From Rudanella lutea DSM 19387 (GTDB lineage Bacteria; Bacteroidota; Bacteroidia; Cytophagales; Spirosomataceae), in NCBI RefSeq assembly GCF_000383955.1, contig NZ_KB913013.1:2586694-2650693 (forward strand): a DNA stretch of 64,000 nucleotides, read 5' to 3'. Made by a program: the position numbers and the translations under genes. Positions 46,788 through 54,844 of this stretch are shown here, piece after piece (position 1 is the stretch's first letter; each line of letters starts with the position of its first letter). The notes beneath the pieces were generated by a model. The model ran no database searches and had not been told where the DNA came from. It saw only the letters and a list, made by a program, of their open reading frames with translations.

Positions 46788-47966
46788 TCAGTCGGTCAAC
46801 TCATCATCTTCGTACTCACCCGACTCCTGCCGGCGACCATCGGCATTATACAGCACACCAAAACCGTTGCGTTTCCCGTCGCGAAACAAGCCCACAAACC
46901 GGTCGCCATCCGAGAAATAGTACGTGCCTTTGCCATTGGGGGCACTATCGGAAAACTGCCCCACGTAGCGGTCGCCGTTGCGGAAATAGTATGTACCGAA
47001 ACCAGCCCGTTCGCCCTCGGCAAAGGCACCTTTGTATTTTATTTTTCCATCGGGATAATACTCAATGCCTTGTCCATGCCGGGCCCGCTCGGCAAACTCG
47101 CCCACGTATTTCTCGCGCGTGGTGCTGACAAAAACGCCAAACCCATTCTGGCAATTGCCCGACAAACAACCCACTCGACTCGCGGCCGACGCGGCCGGTT
47201 TGGCGAGGGCAGGCCGAACCGCCGGGGCCGAGGCATCGGGGTTACGGGTTGCTACAGAGGGCGCGTTGGTTGTTGGTGCAGCCACCGGACGCTGCGCCAC
47301 TGGTCGGCTGGCCTTCGGCTCAGAAGGCCGGTTCAGGGCGTGTGAACCCGTAAGTCTCGGATACAGTTCTTCGGCTTCGAGCCAACCTTTCCGAATAGCC
47401 TCCATGCGGGCCGCCCGCGCCGGGTGCGTAGGGGTTGGGTGCTCACTACCCAGCGCACGGATAGCCGCATACGAGTCTTCGAGCGAGGCTCCAAGCTGAT
47501 GCAGCACAAAGCCCGAAAACCTGTCGGCTTCGATTTCTTTCTGGGGTTGCCCGCCCTTACCGTCAATAGTATGCCCCTGCAAATGATGCCCGATTTCGTG
47601 GGCCATAATACTAATGGCCGACCAGTCGGTGTCGGTCACGGTTTCGATGCGCTGCATAAACGCACCGTCGTAAATAATGAATCGTTGCCCCTGTAACACC
47701 GTCGCAAAGCAGTTTTGCGTATTGGTACACTCCATAATCTTGAAGTTCCGCATGAGCCCAATCGGCTTCAGAATTCGGTCGACTACACGCTCGGCGTGTC
47801 CGTTGGAGCGGCTGATGAGCTGATCGCAAACTACCTGCGGAGCCCGGGCACCGGTATAGTTGCAGGTAAAGGAGGGGTGGTCTGAATGAGGGGTGTGAGA
47901 CGAGGGGGAGGCCAACAGTTTTCCGGCACTAACCAACCCTACTACCAACCAAGGAAGCATCCGCAT
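46788..47966 (-). CDS. Exported M48-like metallopeptidase with C-terminal MORN repeats
   Basis: This 392-residue protein has a short signal peptide (MRMLPWLVVGLVSAGKLLAS) and a zinc-peptidase domain with AHEIGHHLQGH (His123, Glu124, His127); the third ligand is probably in EIEADRFSGF. The region PTHPARAARMEAIRKGW is typical of M48-like peptidases. An Ala/Pro-rich linker (about 215-275) then leads to four MORN repeats at about 285-380 (KYVGEFAERARHGQG, KYKGAFAEGERAGFGTYYF, RYVGQFSDSAPNGKGTYYF, RFVGLFRDGKRNGFG). MORN repeats often bind membranes or proteins, so they may hold the peptidase at a surface (inference). The start at 47966 is preferred over a polar upstream extension that overlaps the next gene. 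Confidence 0.83.
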   Translation of the reverse strand: MRMLPWLVVGLVSAGKLLASPSSHTPHSDHPSFTCNYTGARAPQVVCDQLISRSNGHAERVVDRILKPIGLMRNFKIMECTNTQNCFATVLQGQRFIIYDGAFMQRIETVTDTDWSAISIMAHEIGHHLQGHTIDGKGGQPQKEIEADRFSGFVLHQLGASLEDSYAAIRALGSEHPTPTHPARAARMEAIRKGWLEAEELYPRLTGSHALNRPSEPKASRPVAQRPVAAPTTNAPSVATRNPDASAPAVRPALAKPAASAASRVGCLSGNCQNGFGVFVSTTREKYVGEFAERARHGQGIEYYPDGKIKYKGAFAEGERAGFGTYYFRNGDRYVGQFSDSAPNGKGTYYFSDGDRFVGLFRDGKRNGFGVLYNADGRRQESGEYEDDELTD

Positions 47967-48018
47967 AGCCACAAAAAGAGTGATGATTTCGTTTTGGTTA
48001 GATAACGAAAAATCATCC

Positions 48019-49029
48019 CTAAAATGTACGCCGACCCACGCGCCCGTTGGCCCCAACCGCCCAGCAGGTGTTGCCCCGGCACGAGAGGGCGTGGAAGGCT
48101 TCCGTGTCGAGAAGCTGCCAGGTTTTACCCTCATCCGTCGAGAGGTTCGTGCCCGATGGGCCTACCAGCACCCAATGGCCGTTTGCCAACCGGATCACCC
48201 CTTCTTTCAGCCCGCCCGCCGGGCCGGTCGAGCTTACGGCCCAGGTTTGGCCACCATCGCGGGTAAGAGCCACGTTGAGACCGGGCTTTTTTTCGTTGCG
48301 GTAATCGCCCCCGACAACCATACCCTCGCGTTCGTTTTTGAAATAGACTCCAAACACGCCCCGGCTCGAATCGGCGGGGAGGCCCGTTGCGGCTACAGCC
48401 CACGATTGTCCACCGTCGACTGAGCGGAAAACGCGCCCACCGCCCACACCACCCGACCCAATCCAGACGTGCCGGCTGCCGTGTACGGCAATGCTACTAC
48501 CGCTGGCGGCAAAGGCCGCTTCGCCCTGATTTACGGTCATCCCCTGCGGAGCCGTTATCGGTTGCCACGATAGCCCCCCATTGCTCGTCTGAAGCAGCAC
48601 GTACTTCCCCGCAACAGGGTCGCTGAAGGCGATTCCCCGCCGGGTATTCCAAAAAGCCATACCGTCGAAAAACACACCCGGCTGGCTGGTCTGGTAGGTC
48701 AGTGTCCAGGTCTTGCCGCCATCGGTAGTCCGGTAAAAACGCGCCTGTCCCTGCTCAGCCGGGCCAGCACTCATCAGAACCGCCGTTTGGGCGTCGATGC
48801 CCTCAACATCACGAAAATCGCACGCTTCGGCACTGGGTACCCGTCCGGTATGCCAGGTTTGGCCCCCGTCGGTGGTCCGCAGAAACGTACCGCCCGACCC
48901 ACCCACCCAAACGACCTGCTCGCTCACGGCACTAACCGCCCGAAAACTTGCCGTTGTTCCGACGGATTGAAGAGTCCACTGAGCCCAGACGGGCGAGACC
49001 AAAAGAAGCAGAAGCAGGGTAAGGCGCAT
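48019..49029 (-). CDS. Exported YCF48/BNR-repeat propeller protein
   Basis: This 336-residue protein has a signal peptide (MRLTLLLLLLVSPVWAQ) and at least six Asp-box/BNR motifs: TTDGGQTW, TTDGGKTW, TSNGGLSW, SVDGGQSW, TRDGGQTW and STDEGKTW, spaced as in a six- or seven-bladed propeller. This matches YCF48-related or sialidase-like propellers, but no sialidase catalytic residues are apparent, so enzymatic activity is not claimed. The start at 49029 gives the signal peptide. It is divergent from bioF and lies upstream of the M48-MORN gene on the same strand with a 52-base gap. Confidence 0.85.
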   Translation of the reverse strand: MRLTLLLLLLVSPVWAQWTLQSVGTTASFRAVSAVSEQVVWVGGSGGTFLRTTDGGQTWHTGRVPSAEACDFRDVEGIDAQTAVLMSAGPAEQGQARFYRTTDGGKTWTLTYQTSQPGVFFDGMAFWNTRRGIAFSDPVAGKYVLLQTSNGGLSWQPITAPQGMTVNQGEAAFAASGSSIAVHGSRHVWIGSGGVGGGRVFRSVDGGQSWAVAATGLPADSSRGVFGVYFKNEREGMVVGGDYRNEKKPGLNVALTRDGGQTWAVSSTGPAGGLKEGVIRLANGHWVLVGPSGTNLSTDEGKTWQLLDTEAFHALSCRGNTCWAVGANGRVGRRTF

Positions 49030-49139
49030 AGGCGTAGCTGAATGGATATTTACAGAGCGAAAAAACGAAAAAGGACCGACTTCGCCAGCAAATCGAGCCC
49101 GAAACTCAAACTGAGTGCCGAGCCCGTTCACATCGTGCC

Positions 49140-49147
49140 TATTTTTG
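49140..49147 (+). promoter_or_regulatory. -7 element (TATTTTTG) 7 bases before the bioF ATG
   Basis: Exact TAnnTTTG match ending 8 positions before the ATG at 49155; the transcript start should fall within a few bases of the start codon. Confidence 0.58.
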
Positions 49148-49154
49148 TCCCTCC

Positions 49155-50303
49155 ATGCACGACAAACTCGCTTTTCTGGATGCCCGATTGGGCCAGCGTC
49201 AACAGGCCGGGCTCCTGCGAACCCTGCGCCCCAATAGCGGCCTGATCGACTTTTGCTCCAACGATTACCTCGGGATGGCGCGCTCGGCTACGCTACGGGA
49301 AGCGATCTGTAAAGCCGAAGGGCAGTCGCCCGATTTAGCCAACGGGGCCACGGGCTCGCGGCTACTGGCCGGGCACACCCTGCTGGCCGAGGCCGTAGAA
49401 ACCCAACTGGCCACATACTACCAAACCGAAAGCGCCCTTATTTTCAATTCCGGTTACGACGCTAACCTTGGCCTGCTTTCGGCTCTGCCCAGTCGCGACG
49501 ATGTACTCATTACCGACGAGCTGATTCACGCCAGCATGATCGACGGAGCGCGGCTCTCGTATGCTACACGCCACCGGTTTCGGCACAACGACCTGAACCA
49601 TCTGGACGAATTGCTTCGGCATGCGCGGGCGCAAACCCCGGCTACCCAACAGGTTTTTGTGGCCGTTGAGTCGGTGTACTCGATGGATGGCGACCTGGCC
49701 CCTTTGCCACAACTGGTGGCCCTCTGCGAGCAGTACGAAGCCCATCTGATTGTCGACGAAGCCCACGCGACGGGCGTTTACGGCCCAACGGGAGCCGGGC
49801 GCGTAGCAGAATTGGGTTTGTCGGCGCGGGTACTGGCCCGCGTGCATACCTTTGGCAAAGGGCTTGGCGTACACGGAGCGGCTGTAGTTGGCCCCCGGCT
49901 GCTTCGCGATTACCTGATTAATACGGCACGGTCGTTTATTTACACCACGGCCCTGCCACCCCACAGTCTGCTGGCTATCGGGTGCGCGCACGAGCAGGTG
50001 GCGCAGGCACAGGCCGAGCGTCGGTCCCTGCATGAATGCATCGGGCTATTTCGGCAACAGGCCGCCCTGAAGCTACCTCATTCCCGCTGGACAGATAGCC
50101 CCTCCCCCATTCAGTGCTTACTGGTAGAAGGCAACGAAGCGTGCCGACTGGTTGCCAACCGCGCCCAGCAGGCCGGGTTCGATGTGCGGGCTATTCTGAG
50201 CCCCACGGTACCGGTTGGACAGGAACGGTTGCGCATTTGTCTGCATAGTTTCAACACCGAAGATCAGATCACGCACCTGCTCGATTCACTGACACCCGGT
50301 TAG
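49155..50303 (+). CDS. bioF: 8-amino-7-oxononanoate synthase (alpha-oxoamine synthase family)
   Basis: This 382-residue PLP enzyme condenses pimeloyl thioester with alanine in biotin synthesis. Visible are FCSNDYLGMARS (33-44), GATGSRLLAGHT (64-75), VDEAHATGVYG with the PLP-ring Asp201, and the Schiff-base Lys235 in HTFGKGLGVHGA. Glycine C-acetyltransferase is a close relative, but the bioD gene downstream supports the biotin role. bioA and bioB are not in the window. It has its own promoter element. Confidence 0.9.
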   Translation: MHDKLAFLDARLGQRQQAGLLRTLRPNSGLIDFCSNDYLGMARSATLREAICKAEGQSPDLANGATGSRLLAGHTLLAEAVETQLATYYQTESALIFNSGYDANLGLLSALPSRDDVLITDELIHASMIDGARLSYATRHRFRHNDLNHLDELLRHARAQTPATQQVFVAVESVYSMDGDLAPLPQLVALCEQYEAHLIVDEAHATGVYGPTGAGRVAELGLSARVLARVHTFGKGLGVHGAAVVGPRLLRDYLINTARSFIYTTALPPHSLLAIGCAHEQVAQAQAERRSLHECIGLFRQQAALKLPHSRWTDSPSPIQCLLVEGNEACRLVANRAQQAGFDVRAILSPTVPVGQERLRICLHSFNTEDQITHLLDSLTPG

Positions 50304-50331
50304 TTTACAGTTTGCTGGGGTATAGGACATG

Positions 50332-50363
50332 TTTCTTTTCTGACCGCCGGGCGGTCAAAGAAA
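50332..50363. terminator. Hairpin between bioF and bioD
   Basis: GACCGCC and GGCGGTC (50342-50348, 50350-50356) form a GC-rich stem, extended by TTTCTTT / AAAGAAA across a 3-base bulge. It is either a bioF terminator or a control site for bioD. The short symmetric GC core could also be a protein-binding site. Confidence 0.55.
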
Positions 50364-50432
50364 TTTATCCTACTCCCGTTTGCTGTTGAGCAACCCTCTT
50401 ATTTTTCGCAAATCATCAACTACCATAGTACT

Positions 50433-51059
50433 ATGAAAATTGTTGTAGCCGGTATCGGCACTGAAATTGGAAAAACGGTTATTTCGGCCGTTCTGGTCGA
50501 AGCGTTACAGGCCGACTACTGGAAACCTGTGCAGTCGGGTGCCCTCGAAGACTCCGATACCGAAACCGTCCGGAGTTTAATCAGCAACACCCGCTCGCGC
50601 TTTCACCCCGAAGCGTATCGCCTGCGCGAGCCCTTATCACCCCATGCAGCAGCCGACATCGACGGGGTGCGTATCGAACTGGAACAGATTGTAGTACCCC
50701 AAACCGACAATCACCTCGTAATCGAACTGGCGGGCGGGCTCATGGTACCGCTCAATCATCAGCAACTCAACATCGACTGGGTGCAGCAGCAACAGTTACC
50801 CGTTGTATTGGTCTCACGAAACTACCTCGGCAGCATAAATCATACGCTGCTTTCGGTTGAAGCCCTGCGCGCGCGCAACATTCCTATCCTGGGGCTGATC
50901 TTCAGCGGACCGACCGTACAGGCCTCCGAATCGGTCATTTTAGGCATTACAGGCCTATCATGCCTCGGTCGGGTAGCGCAGGAACCCGAGCTGACCCCAG
51001 CCCAAATTCGGCACTATGCCGAAAAGTTTTTACCCAGCCTTAATAGTATGCGTGCATAA
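50433..51059 (+). CDS. bioD: Dethiobiotin synthase
   Basis: This 208-residue P-loop ATPase forms the ureido ring of dethiobiotin from DAPA, CO2 and ATP. The nucleotide loop is GIGTEIGKTVISAVL (7-21). The CO2/DAPA segment DYWKPVQSGALEDSDTE is near residue 30, and ELAGGLMVPLN and RNYLGSINHTLLS are typical of BioD. The gap to bioF holds a hairpin and a TATTTTTC word near 50400 that may be a degenerate -7 box. Confidence 0.92.
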   Translation: MKIVVAGIGTEIGKTVISAVLVEALQADYWKPVQSGALEDSDTETVRSLISNTRSRFHPEAYRLREPLSPHAAADIDGVRIELEQIVVPQTDNHLVIELAGGLMVPLNHQQLNIDWVQQQQLPVVLVSRNYLGSINHTLLSVEALRARNIPILGLIFSGPTVQASESVILGITGLSCLGRVAQEPELTPAQIRHYAEKFLPSLNSMRA

Positions 51060-51064
51060 CATCT

Positions 51065-51072
51065 TATATTTG
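51065..51072 (+). promoter_or_regulatory. -7 element (TATATTTG) upstream of the thiolase gene
   Basis: Exact TAnnTTTG match 89 bases before the thiolase ATG, just after the bioD stop. No TTG occurs at -33 spacing. Confidence 0.45.
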
Positions 51073-51161
51073 TCTGTAATTATTCCGGCAGAAAATTGGT
51101 TTTAGGTATAGCCATTCGCCCGCCGGATCTATTTTATTGACATTCTAAAAACCCCATATAC

Positions 51162-52340
51162 ATGGACGCATACGTTGTTGCTGGCTACCGTACCGCTGTT
51201 GGTAAAGCTCCGCGCGGTGGCCTTCGTCTTACTCGCCCCGACGATATGGCGGCCGAGGTCATCAAGCATTTGCTGGCGCAGGTGCCGCAACTCGACCCCG
51301 CCCGCGTAGAAGATTTGATTGTGGGTAATGCCGTACCCGAAGCGGAGCAAGGCATGCAGATTGCCCGGTACATTGCCCTGCTTTCGCTGCCCAAAACAGT
51401 GCCGGGTTTAACCATCAACCGGTACTGTGGCTCGGGTCTGGAGGCTATTGCTATTGCTTCGGCTAAAATTCACGCCGGCCTGGCCGACTGTATTATTGCC
51501 GGAGGAACCGAGTCGATGTCGTTGGTGCCGGTAATGGGCTGGAAAACGGCTCTCAATTACGACATTGCCCAGAAAAATCCGGATTACTACATTGGCATGG
51601 GGCTTACGGCTGAGCAGGTAGCGCAGCAGTTCAACATTAGCCGCGACGAGCAGGATCAGTTTGCCTACGCATCGCATCAGAAGGCATTGGCGGCTCAGGC
51701 TGCGGGCCGGTTCGATAAGCAAATTGTGCCGATTGCGGTAAAAGAAACCTACTTCGACGCCAACAGTGGCAAGAAGAAAACCCGTGAGTGGACGGTAAAC
51801 AAAGACGAAGGCCCCCGCGCCGACACAAGCGCCGAAGGGCTCGCCCGCCTGAAGCCGGTATTTGCGGCTGGCGGATCGGTTACGGCCGGTAACTCGTCGC
51901 AAACCTCCGACGGAGCGGCTTTTGTGATTGTCATGTCAGAGCGGCTGGTGAATGAGTTGAACCTGAAGCCGATGGGCCGGATGGTATCGTACGCATCGGC
52001 GGGTGTAGAACCGCGCATCATGGGCATTGGCCCGGTGGCGGCTATCCCAATTGCCCTCCAGAAGGCCGGTTTGCAGCAAAGCGATATTGATCAGATCGAA
52101 CTGAACGAGGCATTTGCCGCTCAGTCGCTGGCTGTTATCAAAGAGCTCGATCTCAACCCCGAAATTATCAACCCCAACGGCGGAGCCATTGCTCTTGGTC
52201 ACGCCCTGGGCTCAACCGGGGCCCGTTTGTCAGTGCAACTGTTAAACGAAATGGCCGAGCGCAACCAGAAATACGGTATGGTATCGGCCTGCGTAGGTGG
52301 TGGCCAGGGTGTTGCCGGTATTTTTGAGCGACTCAACTAA
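51162..52340 (+). CDS. Acetyl-CoA C-acyltransferase (thiolase family)
   Basis: This 392-residue thiolase carries the nucleophile Cys89 (INRYCGSGLEAIAIA), the His motif NGGAIALGHALGSTGAR near 345, and the second Cys in VSACVGGGQGVAG near 377. LNEAFAAQSLAV supplies the conserved Asn-Glu-Ala-Phe. It could act in fatty-acid beta-oxidation (FadA type) or as acetyl-CoA acetyltransferase; no fadB-like partner is in view. Its own -7 element suggests that it is not simply part of the biotin unit. Confidence 0.92.
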   Translation: MDAYVVAGYRTAVGKAPRGGLRLTRPDDMAAEVIKHLLAQVPQLDPARVEDLIVGNAVPEAEQGMQIARYIALLSLPKTVPGLTINRYCGSGLEAIAIASAKIHAGLADCIIAGGTESMSLVPVMGWKTALNYDIAQKNPDYYIGMGLTAEQVAQQFNISRDEQDQFAYASHQKALAAQAAGRFDKQIVPIAVKETYFDANSGKKKTREWTVNKDEGPRADTSAEGLARLKPVFAAGGSVTAGNSSQTSDGAAFVIVMSERLVNELNLKPMGRMVSYASAGVEPRIMGIGPVAAIPIALQKAGLQQSDIDQIELNEAFAAQSLAVIKELDLNPEIINPNGGAIALGHALGSTGARLSVQLLNEMAERNQKYGMVSACVGGGQGVAGIFERLN

Positions 52341-52405
52341 AAACGAGTTAAGCGTTTCTCGTTTTGGGTTTATCATTAAACTCGAAACCAACGCCATATC
52401 TGTAT

Positions 52406-52445
52406 CCCCCCTGATTGTGAAGTGAGTCCTTCACAATCAGAGGGG
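52406..52445. terminator. Bidirectional terminator between thiolase and barstar-like genes
   Basis: A perfect 12-bp stem (CTGATTGTGAAG / CTTCACAATCAG) with a 6-base loop is extended by CCCC / GGGG outside one mismatch. It sits between convergent gene ends. Confidence 0.8.
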
Positions 52446-52456
52446 CTAATTGTTTT

Positions 52457-52903
52457 TCACAATTCACCGAAGGCGATTTCGTCGCGCTGAAGCACCTCCC
52501 GAATCCGGGGGCTATCTTCAAGCACCACGTAAAACTCTTTGCGCTCCATCAGCTCGTCGTCTTCCACCCACTTCCAGTCTTCGGCGGTGGCATCAAATAT
52601 TTGCAGAATACTGCTCAGCTTGATGGGGTCCCGCTCTTTGCTCACAAAGAGGTCAGTAGCGGTTATGTAGAGCACAATTTTTACATCTTCGAGCCATTGC
52701 AGGTCGTTGAGGGAGTCGTTGAGGGCATCCAGATTATAACCCGAAACCGGAAACTCCAGCACATCGGCTATTTCTTCGTAAAACTGGCGCAGTGTAATCA
52801 CTTTCTTCCCATCAATATGGGCAATAAAATAATCGTCGCTTCCGAAGCGTTTGGCCAGGTCGTCTTCCGATCGGCTAAGCCAAATATTAGGCGTTGAGGC
52901 CAT
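52457..52903 (-). CDS. Barstar-family ribonuclease inhibitor (immunity protein)
   Basis: This 148-residue cytoplasmic protein has a clear barstar core: IDGKKVITLRQFYEEIADVL, EFPVSGYNLDALNDSLNDLQ and VKIVLYITATDLF, matching the barstar pattern of Lys-rich strand, helix and the acidic RNase-binding helix with NxDALxDxLxDL. Asp residues in that helix normally fill the RNase active site. N-terminal (about 30 residues) and C-terminal (about 50 residues) additions make it longer than the 90-residue Bacillus barstar. The barnase-type RNase gene lies directly upstream on the same strand, 118 bases away, so the pair is almost certainly toxin and inhibitor. Confidence 0.85.
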   Translation of the reverse strand: MASTPNIWLSRSEDDLAKRFGSDDYFIAHIDGKKVITLRQFYEEIADVLEFPVSGYNLDALNDSLNDLQWLEDVKIVLYITATDLFVSKERDPIKLSSILQIFDATAEDWKWVEDDELMERKEFYVVLEDSPRIREVLQRDEIAFGEL

Positions 52904-53021
52904 GTATGGGTTTTAAGTTTTGGGTTTATCCTTTAGAAACAGGCCAAGTCTGCATAACTACGTCCACAGGGCTGCTCTATACTGCCTCCGCACGGATAAA
53001 CGCATTGTAAACAAACAGGTA

Positions 53022-53537
53022 TTACTTGATCTCGGTAAACGTATTATAATGATCGCGGGTGTACCAGGCTCGTCCGTCGGAGCTGGTTACGAGTCGTTCG
53101 GCACCCCGGTTCCGGCCGTTTACCCGCGGGTTTACGTCCCATTCGCGGTAGTCAATTCGGCCGCCTTCCAGGCTTTGCCGGGGCAGATGCCCTTCAAAAT
53201 TCCCAAACCGTCGACCACCCACATAGCCTTCGGGCGCCCGGTTATACTGCCGGATATGAGCCAGTACCTCCAGTGCTTTTTGGGGAATCCGCCCAGTCTG
53301 CGCTTTCGAAGAGCGATACTCATCACGTTGTCCCTTTGCTTTTTTATGTTCCCTGGCATGGTATTTGTCGAAGGAATTATTGTATCGGTCATCGGCTTTT
53401 CGAGCCCTCCGATCTTGCCAGTTTCGGGAAGGCTCCTGGGTTCGGGACTGATTCTGCTCCTCGCTTTTGCAACATGTGAAAGCCGAACAGAGTAAAACTA
53501 AAAGCAGGTAAAAAAATCGGGCAAACGATTTTGGCAT
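53022..53537 (-). CDS. Exported barnase-type guanyl-specific ribonuclease
   Basis: This 171-residue protein starts with a hydrophobic export signal ([18 protein letters not shown]) with Cys22/Cys23 at its end, possibly a non-canonical lipoprotein site. A highly basic linker (about 35-80) is followed by an RNase N1/barnase domain at about 83-171. Catalytic residues correspond to barnase Glu73, Arg87 and His102: Glu132 in YREWDVN, Arg148 in [10 protein letters not shown] and His163 in YTRDHYNTF. Conserved [13 protein letters not shown] precedes them. The enzyme should cleave RNA after guanosine outside the cytoplasm, with the barstar-like protein at 52457 protecting the producer. Confidence 0.88.
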   Translation of the reverse strand: MPKSFARFFYLLLVLLCSAFTCCKSEEQNQSRTQEPSRNWQDRRARKADDRYNNSFDKYHAREHKKAKGQRDEYRSSKAQTGRIPQKALEVLAHIRQYNRAPEGYVGGRRFGNFEGHLPRQSLEGGRIDYREWDVNPRVNGRNRGAERLVTSSDGRAWYTRDHYNTFTEIK

Positions 53538-53677
53538 CTGTTAGATCTAGATTAAAAAGTGAACATTAAGTCTATTGGCCAATCAGAGAAATAGGGCTTA
53601 CTGTTTGAAAATTACGCATCTGGGTTGTTTAAGGGACATAAATAGCTAAAAGCTATATTAAAAATCCCGACGTGAAC

Positions 53678-53708
53678 TTGTCATTGTATAATATCAAGTT
53701 TAACTTTG
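53678..53708 (+). promoter_or_regulatory. Consensus Bacteroidetes promoter (TTG-N20-TAACTTTG)
   Basis: TTG at 53678-53680 and TAACTTTG at 53701-53708 give a 20-base spacer, the best promoter match in the window. Transcription should start near 53715, about 105 bases before the small ORF at 53821. The leader contains two tiny overlapping frames (53715-53744 and 53741-53770), which may be chance. Confidence 0.65.
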
Positions 53709-53820
53709 AATATCATGAGAACAAAAAAGAGGAATAATCTATGATCTATTTTCTTCTTTTTATTCTCTGATCCTAACTGAGAGAGTAATTTCAACCATTA
53801 TTAAAGGGTTCAACTTAAAG

Positions 53821-54003
53821 ATGAGAAAGTTTCGCTTGTATATGCTGTTTCAATGGGCTTTCTTCCTGCCCATTATTCTTCCCGTCTGTCTCGCTTTTGG
53901 AGCTATTCAAGGTGCGGTTAACATGGCCGAGCGGGTGTTTAACCAAATGATGACCGATGTTGCCGATTCGCAGCAGACAGAAACGAGTACTTCGCTGGAG
54001 TAA
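53821..54003 (+). CDS. Small single-helix membrane protein of unknown function
   Basis: This 60-residue ORF has a basic N-terminus (MRKFRLYMLF), one hydrophobic helix (residues 10-32, WAFFLPIILPVCLAFGAI) and a polar tail (NQMMTDVADSQQTETS). No family is recognised. Support comes from a near-consensus promoter upstream and a strong terminator starting 29 bases after the stop, which together delimit a short transcript around it. The surrounding DNA is AT-rich. Confidence 0.62.
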   Translation: MRKFRLYMLFQWAFFLPIILPVCLAFGAIQGAVNMAERVFNQMMTDVADSQQTETSTSLE

Positions 54004-54032
54004 ACTTACAAGACATGAATCATACAGTACGC

Positions 54033-54075
54033 AAAAGGCCCAGGCTTTTACCACTTGGTACAGCCTGGGCCTTTT
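54033..54075. terminator. Strong bidirectional terminator
   Basis: A 14-bp perfect stem (AAAAGGCCCAGGCT / AGCCTGGGCCTTTT) has a 15-base loop, with A- and T-runs on both sides. It serves the small ORF (+) and the RluA gene (-). Confidence 0.88.
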
Positions 54076-54099
54076 TGCATGTATCAACGACTCGGTCGC

Positions 54100-54840
54100 C
54101 TACTCGTACAGGAAATCAATATTCTTGTCTTTGATTTCTTCCTGATCCAGTTCCAGAAACTCCTCCCAGAACGGATCACGCGGCAGGCCCGCTTTGCAAA
54201 TCAGTGGTTCTTTCTTAACCGGGTGCTGAAAGTAAAGCCGACGGGCGTGCAGGTAAATTTTCTTATCGGGCGTAGGGCGGTCATAACCGTACTTAATATC
54301 GCCCCGAATAGGACAGCCCATTTCGGCCAATTGCGCCCGAATCTGATGCGGGCGGCCCGTAATCGGGTCTACTTCGAGTAGATAGTGTTCATTGATTTTG
54401 CCCAGTACCCGGTAGTTTAGTTCGGCCCGCTGCGAGCCAGCTACTTCGTGCGTATAGGTAGTCACCTGATTTTTGGCTTCGTCTTTCACCAGCCAACTCA
54501 CCAGTTTACCGCTTTTCTCAGGGGGCTTGCGCCGTACCACGGCCCAGTACGTTTTCTGCACCTGCCGTTTCCGGAAAATCTCCATCATCCGCTCCAGCGC
54601 CTTCGAGGTGCGGGCAAACACCACTAAACCACTCACCGGCCGGTCGAGTCGGTGCACCGGGTGCAAAAACACATCGCCCGGCTTGTTGTATTTCTCCTTG
54701 ATATAGTCGCGCAGAATTTCGACCAGCGATGCGTCGCCGGTGCGGTCGCTTTGCACCAGAATACCCGGCTCCTTGTTGACAATGAGCAGGTGGTTATCTT
54801 CATAAACGACCTGATAAGGAGGCAGTTTCTTTTTCATCAT
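54100..54840 (-). CDS. RluA-family pseudouridine synthase
   Basis: This 246-residue enzyme converts specific uridines of rRNA or tRNA to pseudouridine. The catalytic Asp66 lies in HPVHRLDRPVSGLVVFA. The downstream motif PITGRPHQIRAQLAEMGCPI is standard for the family. No S4 domain is present, as in RluA/RluC-like short forms. The target base cannot be told from the sequence. Two adjacent ATG codons (54840, 54837) are possible starts. A palindromic repeat separates it from panB upstream on the same strand. Confidence 0.9.
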   Translation of the reverse strand: MMKKKLPPYQVVYEDNHLLIVNKEPGILVQSDRTGDASLVEILRDYIKEKYNKPGDVFLHPVHRLDRPVSGLVVFARTSKALERMMEIFRKRQVQKTYWAVVRRKPPEKSGKLVSWLVKDEAKNQVTTYTHEVAGSQRAELNYRVLGKINEHYLLEVDPITGRPHQIRAQLAEMGCPIRGDIKYGYDRPTPDKKIYLHARRLYFQHPVKKEPLICKAGLPRDPFWEEFLELDQEEIKDKNIDFLYE

Positions 54841-54844
54841 ACGA

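Noticed and set aside
53715-53770. Two tiny overlapping leader peptides before the small membrane protein
   Set aside because: Frames of 9 codons in AT-rich DNA arise easily by chance; mentioned only within the promoter entry.
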